A stretch of 23,236 nt of DNA from Bacteroidales bacterium (GCA_012514255.1 JAAZAP010000131.1:1-23236); one strand, 5' to 3'; counted from the first letter of the stretch, positions 1-8,388 are shown. Program-made: numbers and translations. Notes: generated from the letters alone by a model not told the origin.

Positions 1-1
1 A

Positions 2-502
2 ACCTATTACCCTGGGTATGATGAGGAGTACGGCAGGATCTGCAGGCAGATGGTAAAGCAGAAAACAGAAGCATCGGGTTACACCCTCCTGCGAGACACT
101 GCACTTGTCATCAGGCACCGGGAAACGGATATTGCCGTGGCCGGGGTGATCACCCATGGTCACCGGCTGGATATGAGCTACGGAAATTTTGACCAGGTAC
201 TGGCCCCGCTGCCTGATTCAATATTTACAATACTGCTGCTGCATGATCCCGCAGGATGGCTCCTGGCATCCGTCTCAGGCCGTTTGCCCCACCTGACCCT
301 CTCAGGACATACACACGGTTTCCAGGCCGGGTTGCCGATCGTTGGATGGTCGCCTTCCTCACTGGTACAGGAGAGATGGAAGGGGCTTCATGAATTCCGG
401 GGCAGTCATCTTTACGTCACAACGGGACTTGGCACCATGGGCATGGCCGTGCGGTTGTTCATGCCACCGGAGATTGTTTTTATAACACTTCGAATCCGCT
501 GA
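2..502 (+). CDS. Metallophosphoesterase, C-terminal part (5' end outside window)
   Basis: The reading frame is open to the left edge, so the gene starts before the window; the internal Met at 50 is probably not the start. What remains is the C-terminal half of a calcineurin-like phosphoesterase of the YkuE/YaeI type. Visible signs are an 'LLLHDP' strand-end motif, matching the family's metal-ligand 'HNP/HDP' position, and the closing 'SGHTHGFQ' box at about 304-327, whose two histidines bind the dinuclear metal centre. The earlier motifs (DxH, GDxxD, GNHD) should lie upstream. The tail 'VTTGLGTMGMAVRLFMPPEI' fits the conserved 'GxGxxxxPxRxxxPPEI' ending of this family. These enzymes hydrolyse phosphoesters, some of them lipid-linked; the substrate cannot be told here. 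It precedes the M28 gene by about 100 bp, which holds a promoter candidate, so co-transcription is uncertain. Confidence 0.8.
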   Translation, partial: TYYPGYDEEYGRICRQMVKQKTEASGYTLLRDTALVIRHRETDIAVAGVITHGHRLDMSYGNFDQVLAPLPDSIFTILLLHDPAGWLLASVSGRLPHLTLSGHTHGFQAGLPIVGWSPSSLVQERWKGLHEFRGSHLYVTTGLGTMGMAVRLFMPPEIVFITLRIR

Positions 503-569
503 CCATGAAATAATTGCTCACTTAATAAAATAGTGGTCGTTGACGGGTACAACCGATTGACCATTTCCT

Positions 570-577
570 TACCTTTG
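570..577 (+). promoter_or_regulatory. Bacteroidota -7 promoter motif TAnnTTTG
   Basis: TACCTTTG is a perfect match to the Bacteroidota sigma-ABfr -7 consensus, ending 26 bp before the ATG of the M28 peptidase. A well-placed -33 TTTG was not found. Call rests on motif and position only. Confidence 0.45.
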
Positions 578-603
578 TCTTTTTTATATTACTGTTTACA
601 CGA

Positions 604-2181
604 ATGAAACTTAAACATCTGATCGTATCAGCCGCACTGCTGGCGGCAATACCCGTATATTCGCAGAAGGAAGCTCTCAGCGTCATCACCCTGAAAGATT
701 CCGATGCCCACATGAAGTACCTCTCATCTGACAACCTGGAAGGCAGACGGACGGGAAGTGAGGGTAACAACGCAGCCGCTGAATATATAAGGGCAGAGGC
801 TCACAGGCTTGGCGTGAAGCCCCTCCCCGGTCAGGACGACTTCTTCCAACCCCTTGAATATCTCCGGATTACCACTATTCCAGGGGAGTCGCTCATCACC
901 CTCAGTGATACCAATTCCACTGTCATACACTCTGCTGATCTCATACCCCTCATGCCACCATCTGATACCGTCAGGCTTGACGGCGAAGTGGTCTTTGCAG
1001 GGTATGGCTACACGAACAGCAAGGACAAGTACAACGACTTTGCCGGAATCAGTGTTAAGGACCGCATAGTGATTATCATGACAAGAGTGCCTGAGGTAAA
1101 GGGAAGTGGTATGCCCGGGGCCGACTCCGGCATAAGTGAGATGACCGAGGTGCGCAAGCTTCCCATGATAATGCTGCAGCAGGCAAAAGCAGTTCTTTTT
1201 GTAGCTGATCCCGCCCTCGGCAAGGATATATCCTCCGACCTGATGTCAATGGGATCATCATACCAACTGGTGCCTCTCTTCAGGAAGCAGATATTCACCT
1301 TACCAATCAACGTCTTTGCAATCACAACGGAGATGGCCGACAGGTTGCTGGGTCAGTCAGGACTAACGCTCAGGGAATTGCAGGACAGCATTGCCTCCAG
1401 CCACCGGCCGGCATCATTTGTCGTTCCAAACCTGAAGGCACAGGTAAACATCAACGTGTTGAAAGATACAGTGACGAGCAACAACATCATCGGGTACATC
1501 GAAGGCTCTGACCCCGAACTGAGTAAGGAGGCCGTAATGTATACCGCCCATTATGATCATGTGGGGGTTGATGCTGCAGGCAACATCTATAACGGTGCCA
1601 ATGACAATGCCTCGGGCAGCGTCGGTTTGCTCAATATTGCCGCAGCCTTTGCAGCCCTGGAAAAGAAACCGGCAAGAAGTGCAATTTTCTTCTGGACAAC
1701 CGGCGAGGAAGAGGGTCTGCACGGCTCCTCCTTCTATACCGGGAATCCGCTCTTCCCCCTTGAAAAAACCATTGCCGTCATCAATTTTGACATGATAGGA
1801 AGATCACGGCGTGATACTGACGTAGGGGCATCCCTTACCGGGGAGATAGATATCACTGGACGTGACACAATCAAGATCGTAAACGGTGCTGACTGTCCGG
1901 CGCTGGTGTCATATGCCACTGAAGCATGCCGCGAGTCGGGCGTCTATCCCATCGATGAAGGCAAGGGAACCCACTTTTCCGGATCAGACCACTACCCCTT
2001 CTACAGGAAGAAAATCCCGGTGCTTTTCTTCTTTACGGGACTGCACAAGGACTACCACAAGCCAACTGATGATTTTGAGTTCATTGATTTCGACAAGCTG
2101 GTGAATGTATCCAGGGCAGGGTTTCTTACCGGTTACAGGGTGGCGTCAGATAGTGACTTCCATTCAAAGGATGCTGATTAG
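604..2181 (+). CDS. Exported M28-family zinc metallopeptidase with PA-like insert
   Basis: A 525-residue exported peptidase. Residues 1-20 form a signal peptide (charged start, hydrophobic core, cut near 'VYSQ'). A PA-like region at about 125-235 ('VVFAGYGY' followed by 'VKDRIVII') is inserted before the catalytic block, as in many secreted M28 aminopeptidases. The cocatalytic di-zinc site is complete by inspection: H316 in 'TAHYDHVG', bridging D334 in 'NGANDNASG', catalytic E368 with ligand E369 in 'TGEEEGL', D396 in 'INFDMIG' and H463 in 'SGSDHYPF'. The family removes N-terminal residues from peptides; action in periplasm or outside is expected. A -7 promoter motif lies just upstream, and the start has no clear Shine-Dalgarno, which is normal in this phylum. 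The YgjP-like gene follows after 29 bp and may share the transcript. Exact substrate is unknown. Confidence 0.93.
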   Translation: MKLKHLIVSAALLAAIPVYSQKEALSVITLKDSDAHMKYLSSDNLEGRRTGSEGNNAAAEYIRAEAHRLGVKPLPGQDDFFQPLEYLRITTIPGESLITLSDTNSTVIHSADLIPLMPPSDTVRLDGEVVFAGYGYTNSKDKYNDFAGISVKDRIVIIMTRVPEVKGSGMPGADSGISEMTEVRKLPMIMLQQAKAVLFVADPALGKDISSDLMSMGSSYQLVPLFRKQIFTLPINVFAITTEMADRLLGQSGLTLRELQDSIASSHRPASFVVPNLKAQVNINVLKDTVTSNNIIGYIEGSDPELSKEAVMYTAHYDHVGVDAAGNIYNGANDNASGSVGLLNIAAAFAALEKKPARSAIFFWTTGEEEGLHGSSFYTGNPLFPLEKTIAVINFDMIGRSRRDTDVGASLTGEIDITGRDTIKIVNGADCPALVSYATEACRESGVYPIDEGKGTHFSGSDHYPFYRKKIPVLFFFTGLHKDYHKPTDDFEFIDFDKLVNVSRAGFLTGYRVASDSDFHSKDAD

Positions 2182-2210
2182 GGAGTAGGGTCTTCAGCAC
2201 CACCGCCATC

Positions 2211-2909
2211 ATGGGGAAAAAAACTGTTTCACTGTCATCCGGTGACGTTGAGGTTGACATAATCAGGTCATCACGGCGGACTGTGGCTTTATACGTACAG
2301 CCGGGTGGCACATTGCTGATACGGGCTCCGTGGCTTGTGCCTGTAAAAACCCTGTTAGAGTTTGCAGAAAAGAAGGCGGGGTGGATTGAACGTCAGCGGG
2401 AGAGGCTGAAGCACATAACGCCTCCGGGCTCACCCATGACCGTCACCGAAAGCAGTATGGTGCCGTTCATGGGCAGACTGCTGGAGGTGAGGATTATCAG
2501 AGGTCCGGCACGTACAATAAGGCATGATGACACAAACCTGCTGCTGACCTTACCCGATGATGCCGGTACAAATGAGGCCGCCAGCCTGACAGAGGCCTGG
2601 TATCTGCTTGAAGCAAAAAGATACCTGCCTGCCAGAACCATGGAGCTTGCCATGCAGCACTCCGGCCTGATCCCTCTGCCCGGCAAGGTCAGTGTCCGTA
2701 AGATGAAGCGGCGCTGGGGCACATGCCACTCCAACGGAAACATAATGCTCAACAGGGAGCTGATGAAGAAAAGTGCAGATCTGTCAGACTACGTCATTAT
2801 ACATGAGTTGTGCCACCTGGTACATCATAACCACGGCAGGGAGTATTATGAGCTTCTGGGAAAGATCATGCCGGATTTCCGGGAAAGGAGAAGAAGGTTA
2901 CTGCAGTAA
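2211..2909 (+). CDS. YgjP/SprT-like zinc metallopeptidase (DUF45, M48-like)
   Basis: A 232-residue protein without signal peptide, so probably cytoplasmic. The N-terminal part is the beta-rich segment of DUF45 proteins ('RRTVALYVQPGGTLLIRAP'). The C-terminal part has the family signature 'RRWGTC' at 168-173 and the gluzincin site 'HELCH' at 198-202, with E199 as catalytic base and H208 in 'HHNHGREY' as the likely third zinc ligand. YgjP-like proteins are annotated as metallopeptidases; their cellular substrates are poorly known. The gene lies 29 bp after the M28 peptidase and is probably co-transcribed with it. It converges on yebC across a 64-bp junction filled largely by a heptad repeat. 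Confidence 0.88.
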   Translation: MGKKTVSLSSGDVEVDIIRSSRRTVALYVQPGGTLLIRAPWLVPVKTLLEFAEKKAGWIERQRERLKHITPPGSPMTVTESSMVPFMGRLLEVRIIRGPARTIRHDDTNLLLTLPDDAGTNEAASLTEAWYLLEAKRYLPARTMELAMQHSGLIPLPGKVSVRKMKRRWGTCHSNGNIMLNRELMKKSADLSDYVIIHELCHLVHHNHGREYYELLGKIMPDFRERRRRLLQ

Positions 2910-2919
2910 AAAGACCGGC

Positions 2920-2973
2920 AATCAATATTCGTCATTCGGCAATCGAAAATCGAAAATCGCCAATCGAAAATCC
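2920..2973. repeat. Tandem heptad repeat array between convergent genes
   Basis: About eight 7-bp units in register: AATCAAT, ATTCGTC, ATTCGGC, AATCGAA, AATCGAA, AATCGCC, AATCGAA, then a partial AATCC. The array ends at the base before the yebC stop codon (complement TTA at 2974-2976) and starts 10 bp after the stop of the YgjP-like gene. On the minus strand it reads as GATTTTC-like units directly after the yebC stop. A related array lies at 8357-8388. It is too short and spacerless for CRISPR. Confidence 0.75.
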
Positions 2974-3684
2974 TTACGCAATATTGGTATAGACTGCCTG
3001 GATGTCATCATCATCCTCCAGGCGGTCTATAAGCTTCTCAACATCAGCCATCTGCTCCTCGGTAAGTGTAACGGGGTTAAGCGGAATGCGCTTCAGTGAG
3101 GCTTTTTTCACCTCTATACCCTTATCCTCCAGAGCCCTGGAGAGAGAGCCAAAGCTCGGGAAGTCGGCATAAACATACCACATATCATCATACTCCTCAA
3201 TGGATTCGAGGCCATCCTCAATAAGTTCCAGCTCAAGATCATCACCGGAAATGTCTGCCGGCGGTTCGAATTCAAATACTGCCTTGCGTGAGAACATGAA
3301 GTCGAGCGAGCCTGTCGGCACCACTGTGCCGCCATTCTTGCTGAAGGCTGCCCTCACATTGGCAATGGTGCGGGTATTGTTGTCGGTGGCCGCCTCCACC
3401 ATTACAAGAACTCCATGAGGTCCTTTGCCCTCATAGGTAATCCCGGCATAGTTGGCAGTGTCTTTTCCGGCAGCGCGATCGATGGCAGCCCTGATATTAT
3501 CCTTGGGCATGTTCTGCGCCTTGGCGTTCATGATCGCCGTGCGCAGGCGTGCATTCATCTCCGGATCAGTGCCCCCTTCCCTGGCTGCCATGGTGATTGT
3601 CCTGGCAAGCTTTGGAAAGAGTTTTGACATCTTGTCCCATCTGGCTTCCTTTGAAGCCCTGCGATATTCAAATGCACGTCCCAT
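2974..3684 (-). CDS. yebC: YebC/PmpR/TACO1 family protein
   Basis: A 236-residue full-length YebC-family protein. The N-terminus '[19 protein letters not shown]' is the form seen in Bacteroidota, in place of the enterobacterial 'MAGHSKWANIKHRK'. The conserved core follows: '[22 protein letters not shown]', 'YEGKGPHGV' and '[15 protein letters not shown]'. Family members have been described as DNA-binding regulators (PmpR type) or, for the TACO1 relatives, as factors aiding translation of difficult sequences; which applies here is not decidable. It is the last gene of a minus-strand run after the spmAB-like gene, 90 bp downstream of it. A perfect -7 motif in that gap suggests its own promoter. 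Confidence 0.95.
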   Translation of the reverse strand: MGRAFEYRRASKEARWDKMSKLFPKLARTITMAAREGGTDPEMNARLRTAIMNAKAQNMPKDNIRAAIDRAAGKDTANYAGITYEGKGPHGVLVMVEAATDNNTRTIANVRAAFSKNGGTVVPTGSLDFMFSRKAVFEFEPPADISGDDLELELIEDGLESIEEYDDMWYVYADFPSFGSLSRALEDKGIEVKKASLKRIPLNPVTLTEEQMADVEKLIDRLEDDDDIQAVYTNIA

Positions 3685-3719
3685 ATATTAAGCAATTAAT
3701 GGTTTGGATAAATGTGGGG

Positions 3720-3727
3720 CAAAAATA
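3720..3727 (-). promoter_or_regulatory. Candidate -7 promoter motif for yebC
   Basis: On the minus strand these bases read TATTTTTG, a perfect TAnnTTTG, 35 bp before the yebC ATG. No convincing -33 TTTG at normal spacing was found. Confidence 0.4.
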
Positions 3728-3774
3728 CAATTTGGGCCGGATATTGCTATTCGCGTCAGCAAAAAAACTGTTTG

Positions 3775-5007
3775 TCAGGCAAAGAAGAGGTAAGCGATGA
3801 AAATTGCGGCTATGCTGCCCACGATATCGGCCGTCAGCCCGCAGATCACCGCGTAACGTGAATTTTTAATACCTACAGAGCCAAAATAGACTGCCAGGAC
3901 ATAGAATACCGTATCGGTTGAACCCTGCAGGCAGCATGCCAGTAGTCCCACAAAGGAATCTGCGCCGTGGATTGTCATTGCATCAATCATCATACCCCGT
4001 GAGCCGCTCCCGCTGAGCGGTTTCATGAGCGCTGTGGGGAGTGCCTCGGTGAATGAGGTGTCAAGTCCCATCCATGCCACCACGGCGGTAATGCCATCGA
4101 CCAGCAGGTCCATGGCGCCCGATGCCCTGAACACTCCTATGGCAACCAGTATGGCCACCAGGTAGGGAATGATTGTTATTGCGGTCTTGAATCCATCCTT
4201 TGCGCCCTCAATAAAGGTCTCATAGACATTGACCTTCTTAACCATGGCCATCACTATGAATGAGATGATTATGCTGAAAAGGATGAAGTTTGCAGCAAAG
4301 GTGGAGATAGTGTTTATCTGATCCTGGGGCAGGGTGCTGAAATACCAGACTATTCCTGCGATAATGGTGGTCAGCCCTCCGAGGTATGCAAGCACAACGC
4401 GGTTAAGGAGGTTGATCTTCTGCGCTATTGCCACACTGATGAGCCCGGCGAGGGTGGCGATGAACGTTGATATGAGAATAGGAATGAATACGTCGGCAGG
4501 ATTGGCAGCCCCCAATTGAGCCCGATAGACCATTATTGTAACCGGGATCAGGCAGAGCCCCGATGCATTGAGCACCAGGAACATGATCATAGGGTCAGAG
4601 GCCACCTCCTTGTCAGGATTATGTTCCTGCAACTCCTTCATTGCCTTCAGTCCCATTGGTGTTGCAGCATTGTCAAGGCCGAGCATGTTTGCAGCCACGT
4701 TTAGCATCATGGAGCCGTTGGCGGGACTGTCGGCCGGCAGCTTCGGAAAGAGCTTCCTGAAGAAAGGCCCTATGGCACGCGAGAGCAGTCTGACGGCGCC
4801 TCCCTTTTCTCCCACGCGCATCAGACCCATCCATAGCGTAAGCACGCCTGTCAGGCCGAGAGATATCTCAAAACCAGTCTTTGCGCTTGCGAAGGTGGAA
4901 TCAACTATCCGGTTGAATATCTCCGTGTCACCGTTGAAGATCAGTTGCGCAAGGGCGAAGAGAAATCCAATCAGAAAAAATGCAATCCAGATATAGTTCA
5001 GAGCCAT
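3775..5007 (-). CDS. Fused SpmA-SpmB-like membrane protein (nucleoside-recognition Gate domains)
   Basis: A 410-residue polytopic inner-membrane protein. The first half matches the SpmA type, with the marker 'NMLGLDNAATPMGLKAMKEL' at about 109-128 and the following 'SDPMIMFLVLNASGLCLIP'. The second half, from about residue 215, matches the SpmB type, with 'AITIIPYLVAILVAIGVFRASGAMD' split over membrane segments and 'KPLSGSGSRGMM'. In Bacillus these are two spore-maturation proteins; fused versions occur widely in bacteria that do not sporulate, where the role is unknown. Gate-domain relatives include nucleoside and other solute transporters, so transport is a reasonable guess only. It lies 64 bp after the siaC-like gene. 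A near-match TATTTTTA at 5027-5034 on the minus strand could be a weak promoter. Confidence 0.9.
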   Translation of the reverse strand: MALNYIWIAFFLIGFLFALAQLIFNGDTEIFNRIVDSTFASAKTGFEISLGLTGVLTLWMGLMRVGEKGGAVRLLSRAIGPFFRKLFPKLPADSPANGSMMLNVAANMLGLDNAATPMGLKAMKELQEHNPDKEVASDPMIMFLVLNASGLCLIPVTIMVYRAQLGAANPADVFIPILISTFIATLAGLISVAIAQKINLLNRVVLAYLGGLTTIIAGIVWYFSTLPQDQINTISTFAANFILFSIIISFIVMAMVKKVNVYETFIEGAKDGFKTAITIIPYLVAILVAIGVFRASGAMDLLVDGITAVVAWMGLDTSFTEALPTALMKPLSGSGSRGMMIDAMTIHGADSFVGLLACCLQGSTDTVFYVLAVYFGSVGIKNSRYAVICGLTADIVGSIAAIFIAYLFFA

Positions 5008-5071
5008 CCGGTAAATTCTCAGATCCTAAAAATAGGGATTTTTTTGATCAGCCGCAGGGCGAAGGAGAATA

Positions 5072-5455
5072 TCAGAGCTCATCCACCTCAATTATTTCAA
5101 AAGGCACCTGGAGGATGGTCTTAAAATCCCTCCCTGCATCACGCATATTCTCATCACCCTTCTCACAATACCACCTGATAAGCACATCCCGGTCAGCCAG
5201 ACTGATCCGTTCGAACCTCTTGAAAAGGGCATGTATCCTGTTTGATGAACTGGTGTTGAAAAATTCGAACTTAACGCTAAGTACCGTCCTCTCTGCCGGC
5301 CTGGCACCATATTTCTCAACATAGTGCAACAATGGCGTATAAAAACTGTTTGAGTTCTCGGGTACGGATTTGCCCCTTATCTCAAACAGACCAAGTTCAG
5401 GATCAAACGATACTGACGGTGTCCTGGATGTTTGCTTGATCTCTATCTTTTCCAT
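5072..5455 (-). CDS. SiaC-like regulatory phosphoprotein (DUF1987)
   Basis: I place the start at 5455 rather than the upstream Met at 5509: this gives 127 residues beginning 'MEKIEIKQTSRTPSVSFD', which fits the compact SiaC fold, whereas the extra 18 residues are hydrophobic and unlike the family. The core 'FEFFNTSSSNRI' carries T68 (numbered from this start), which corresponds in context and number to the phosphorylated threonine of Pseudomonas aeruginosa SiaC. There SiaC is phosphorylated by SiaB, dephosphorylated by SiaA and activates the diguanylate cyclase SiaD to drive aggregation. No SiaA, SiaB or GGDEF gene lies in the window, so this is an orphan locally. It is divergent from the secreted hydrolase gene across 150 bp and close to the polysaccharide synthase operon. 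The link to that operon is inference. Confidence 0.88.
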   Translation of the reverse strand: MEKIEIKQTSRTPSVSFDPELGLFEIRGKSVPENSNSFYTPLLHYVEKYGARPAERTVLSVKFEFFNTSSSNRIHALFKRFERISLADRDVLIRWYCEKGDENMRDAGRDFKTILQVPFEIIEVDEL

Positions 5456-5560
5456 ATATATGAATACACAGCAAAGTATAAATGTATGGATTTCCTCCAA
5501 TATAGACAAACTCGCCGTGAGATGTTGAAAAGTTACCGGGAAATTAACACTGCTTTATGC

Positions 5561-5568
5561 TACATTTG
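5561..5568 (+). promoter_or_regulatory. Candidate -7 promoter motif for the glycoside hydrolase gene
   Basis: TACATTTG is a perfect TAnnTTTG, 37 bp before the ATG at 5606, inside the 150-bp divergent region shared with the siaC-like gene. No clear -33 element. Confidence 0.45.
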
Positions 5569-5605
5569 AAGACAACAGCTATTCATCATCAATCATTTAC
5601 ATAAA

Positions 5606-8326
5606 ATGATCAGACAGACCATGTGGATTAAACGCCTATTAATCAGCATAATATATTTTCCCTGCCTGATTCCGATACTCCTGGCGGAAGAGGTGAATAT
5701 CACCGGGACAGTCACTGACGGAGGCGGCGTGCCGGTAATGAATGCGCAAGTCTCCTTCTTTCTGAATACCAGGGAGTTCAGAGCCATATCCGGCACTGAC
5801 GGCCGATATTCGTTGAAGGTCACCGGTTACTACAGTGATGTGGCAGGAGAATTCAGTGCAGGCACTCCCTACCCCAATCCATTTGACAACAGTGTGAATA
5901 TTCCATTTATTATCAACACGCCAGGTGACGTAATGCTTACCATATACAACCTTGCCGGCGTGAAGATGCGGATCATGGTCTTTCCCGATGTGGCTCCCGG
6001 CAGTTACAATGCCATCTGGGACGGCTGCGGGCAGAACAATTCCCCCCTTAATGCCGGAATGTACATCTACGCGCTCACCTTTAAGGGCAGATCCTATAGC
6101 GGGAGGTTGGTTAAGTCATCCACCAGTGGGTCGCTCTCCTCCGGCAGCGGGCTGGAGCCGGTGATGCTGCCTCCTGACGAACCCCTGTCTGCGCCATCGC
6201 TTCGTTTCCCGGTGACAGCAGAGGTAACGGCAGAGGGCTATTACCCCGTTAGGCTCACAGATATCACCCTTGCCCGCGACACGGTTATTGACTTCGTCCT
6301 TACACAGAAACATTCCATGCCCTTCACCGTGGCCGGCAACTATATTGCCCGCTACATTGATGGTGAATACAAGCCGATGGTACTCAAAGGCATCAACCTC
6401 GGATCATCACCTCCGGGATACTTCCCCGGCGAGATAGCCTATGCCATTACTCCCGGTACCTATGAGAGGTGGATCAGGCGAATAGCGGAGGCGGGATTTA
6501 ACACGATCAGGGTCTACACACTCCATCCGCCAGTTTTCTATGAGAAGCTGGCCGAGTACAATCAGCGTCATCCTGAGCGGCCCCTCCTGCTTTTCCAGGG
6601 GATATGGCTGGAGGAGATAGAAGATGGCACTGATCCATGGTGTTATGACATCATCAACAGACGTCAGGCATTCAGTGATGAGATCACGGAGGTCATAGAC
6701 TGCATAAACGGCAATGCTGATATTGCATTCAGGTACGGTAAATCATACGGCATATACAGAACAGACGTTACCCAATGGACGGCAGGGTACATAATAGGGC
6801 GTGAGGTGGCACCGCAGGAGATAGATTCCACCAATAAATTCCATCCGGGCACCTCATCCTATTCCGGCACGCGTTTCAGCATCAGCGGAGGCAGCGCATC
6901 CGAAGCCTTCATCACCGAGATGCTTGACCGGGTAGTTGTCAGTGAAGAGTCAAAGTATGATGTCAGCAGGCCTGTCAGCTTCTCCAGCTGGCCTACGCTT
7001 GATCCGCTGGAACATCCGACTGAGATATACACTGACGAGGATGTAGCCTCCTTTGATATAACCAAAATAAGCCGCAACGGTGGTCCGGGATTGTTTGCCA
7101 GTTACCATGCCTATCCCTACTATCCGAATTTTATCAGCCAGGAACCTTCTTACATGGGGTACAGTGACAGTCAGGGGCCAAACAGCTACCTCGGCTACCT
7201 TACAGCCATGAAGAACCATTACTCATCGATGCCTCTGGTTATAGCCGAATTTGGCGTGCCCTCAAGCTGGGGCAGCGCCCACCAGTCATACAGCTCAATG
7301 CACCATGGCGGCTACTCCGAGATCCAGCAGGGTGAGAAGAATATGAGGATGCTGAATAACATGCTTGATGCCGGCTGCGCCGGCGGATTCATGTTCGCAT
7401 GGATGGATGAATGGTTCAAGCGCACATGGATCGTCCTTTACCAGGAGGCCTACGGGATCGGTTCCGGTGAAGCAACCATCCCAACGCGCCAGCTGTGGCA
7501 CAATGAGACATCGCCGGAACAATGCTTCGGCCTGCTTGCTTTTGATCAGAAGGATACTCCCTCATTCGTGCCTTACGATCTGGACCAGTCCGCAGGACCG
7601 GTAAGCTCAGTCACCGCCACCCATGACGAAGGATTCCTCTATCTGGAGATAAACACTGAATCCGATCTCACTCCTGCCGATGAGTTCATGATCGCATTTG
7701 ATACCTATCAGGCCGGAACAGGCGAATCAACCCTCCCCGGTGGAGCCACGGTAAACAACAGGGCCGAGTTCCTGCTCACCTTCACCCTGAATGATGATAC
7801 GGCGCTCCATCATGTGACACAGGCTTATGACATGAATGGTCTTACCGTGCGATTCAACCTCACGGACCCGGCAGTGCAGATGTTCAGGAGCACCATAACC
7901 GATGGAGATCCATGGAAGGTGATGAGATGGACAAATGACGGATTTGAGCTGACCTGGCAGGATATCGGGAAGGTACCCCTTGAGCACTCTTCCGCCTTCA
8001 CGGAGGGTAACAGGGCGGCAGTAGCCTGGGACGGGAAGAAGATAAACATCAGGCTGCCCTGGACCATGCTCCATTTCTATGATCCCACTCAGATGACGGT
8101 CAACGACGGGGCGATCTCCTATGACGGTGGCTATAACTTTGAGATAATCACAGGTGAATCTGACGGCATTGCTGTTTCTGTCTGGCATAACGGGACCGTT
8201 ATAAACACAACCAACAGGTACATATGGCCGAACTGGCTCATTGTTCCGCCCACCGGGGAACGGGAGAAGGCTTCACTCCATATCATCGAAGAAGGTTTAT
8301 CCGCCATACCTGATTTTACGGATTAA
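5606..8326 (+). CDS. Secreted multidomain TIM-barrel glycoside hydrolase with internal T9SS-like domain
   Basis: A 906-residue exported protein. Residues 1-27 are a signal peptide; Met6 (5621) is an equally good start. Residues 30-75 form a carboxypeptidase-regulatory-like beta domain. Residues 86-172 strongly resemble a FlgD-type/T9SS type A sorting domain ('PYPNPFDNSVNIPF', 'LTIYNLAGVK', 'GMYIYAL', 'GRLVKSS'), oddly internal. From about 240 to 610 comes a TIM barrel of the GH2/GH5 clan type: 'KGINLG', 'AGFNTIRVYTLHPP', a candidate acid/base E400 in 'IIGREV', and a candidate nucleophile E548 in 'LVIAEFGVPSSWG'. Residues 660-895 are a beta-rich domain with repeated 'MIAFDTYQ' and 'IRLPW' features, possibly carbohydrate binding. 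It converges on the GT2 synthase operon. A role in trimming or releasing that polymer, as BcsZ-like hydrolases do, is inferred; substrate and GH family number are not assigned. Confidence 0.8.
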   Translation: MIRQTMWIKRLLISIIYFPCLIPILLAEEVNITGTVTDGGGVPVMNAQVSFFLNTREFRAISGTDGRYSLKVTGYYSDVAGEFSAGTPYPNPFDNSVNIPFIINTPGDVMLTIYNLAGVKMRIMVFPDVAPGSYNAIWDGCGQNNSPLNAGMYIYALTFKGRSYSGRLVKSSTSGSLSSGSGLEPVMLPPDEPLSAPSLRFPVTAEVTAEGYYPVRLTDITLARDTVIDFVLTQKHSMPFTVAGNYIARYIDGEYKPMVLKGINLGSSPPGYFPGEIAYAITPGTYERWIRRIAEAGFNTIRVYTLHPPVFYEKLAEYNQRHPERPLLLFQGIWLEEIEDGTDPWCYDIINRRQAFSDEITEVIDCINGNADIAFRYGKSYGIYRTDVTQWTAGYIIGREVAPQEIDSTNKFHPGTSSYSGTRFSISGGSASEAFITEMLDRVVVSEESKYDVSRPVSFSSWPTLDPLEHPTEIYTDEDVASFDITKISRNGGPGLFASYHAYPYYPNFISQEPSYMGYSDSQGPNSYLGYLTAMKNHYSSMPLVIAEFGVPSSWGSAHQSYSSMHHGGYSEIQQGEKNMRMLNNMLDAGCAGGFMFAWMDEWFKRTWIVLYQEAYGIGSGEATIPTRQLWHNETSPEQCFGLLAFDQKDTPSFVPYDLDQSAGPVSSVTATHDEGFLYLEINTESDLTPADEFMIAFDTYQAGTGESTLPGGATVNNRAEFLLTFTLNDDTALHHVTQAYDMNGLTVRFNLTDPAVQMFRSTITDGDPWKVMRWTNDGFELTWQDIGKVPLEHSSAFTEGNRAAVAWDGKKINIRLPWTMLHFYDPTQMTVNDGAISYDGGYNFEIITGESDGIAVSVWHNGTVINTTNRYIWPNWLIVPPTGEREKASLHIIEEGLSAIPDFTD

Positions 8327-8356
8327 AGAGGACTGAAGATTTGCGACTGTCGAGTT

Positions 8357-8388
8357 AATCGAAAATCGGAATCAGAAATCAAAAATCC
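8357..8388. repeat. Second heptad repeat array between convergent genes
   Basis: Units AATCGAA, AATCGG (one base short), AATCAGA, AATCAAA and partial AATCC, sharing the 12-mer AATCGAAAATCG with the array at 2920-2973. It ends one base before the stop codon of the GT2 gene (complement TCA at 8390-8392). Position and polarity relative to the minus-strand stop are the same as in the first array. Confidence 0.65.

Noticed and set aside
2920..2973. CRISPR array
   Set aside because: Seven-bp units with no spacers and no cas genes; a simple tandem repeat.
4568..4996. 142-residue antisense frame opposite the spmAB-like gene
   Set aside because: Mirror of conserved membrane-protein codons; no start context or motif.
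5024..5045. Hairpin-plus-T7 pattern on the plus strand before the spmAB-like gene
   Set aside because: The stem (ATCCTA with TAGGGAT) has a bulge and no plus-strand gene lies upstream to be terminated; its complement TATTTTTA may instead be a weak minus-strand promoter.
5456..5509. Upstream start at 5509 for the SiaC-like protein
   Set aside because: It adds 18 hydrophobic residues not expected in a cytoplasmic SiaC fold and would consume much of the divergent promoter region.
7727..8188. 153-residue antisense frame inside the glycoside hydrolase gene
   Set aside because: No family features and fully covered by the sense gene, whose domain structure continues through it.
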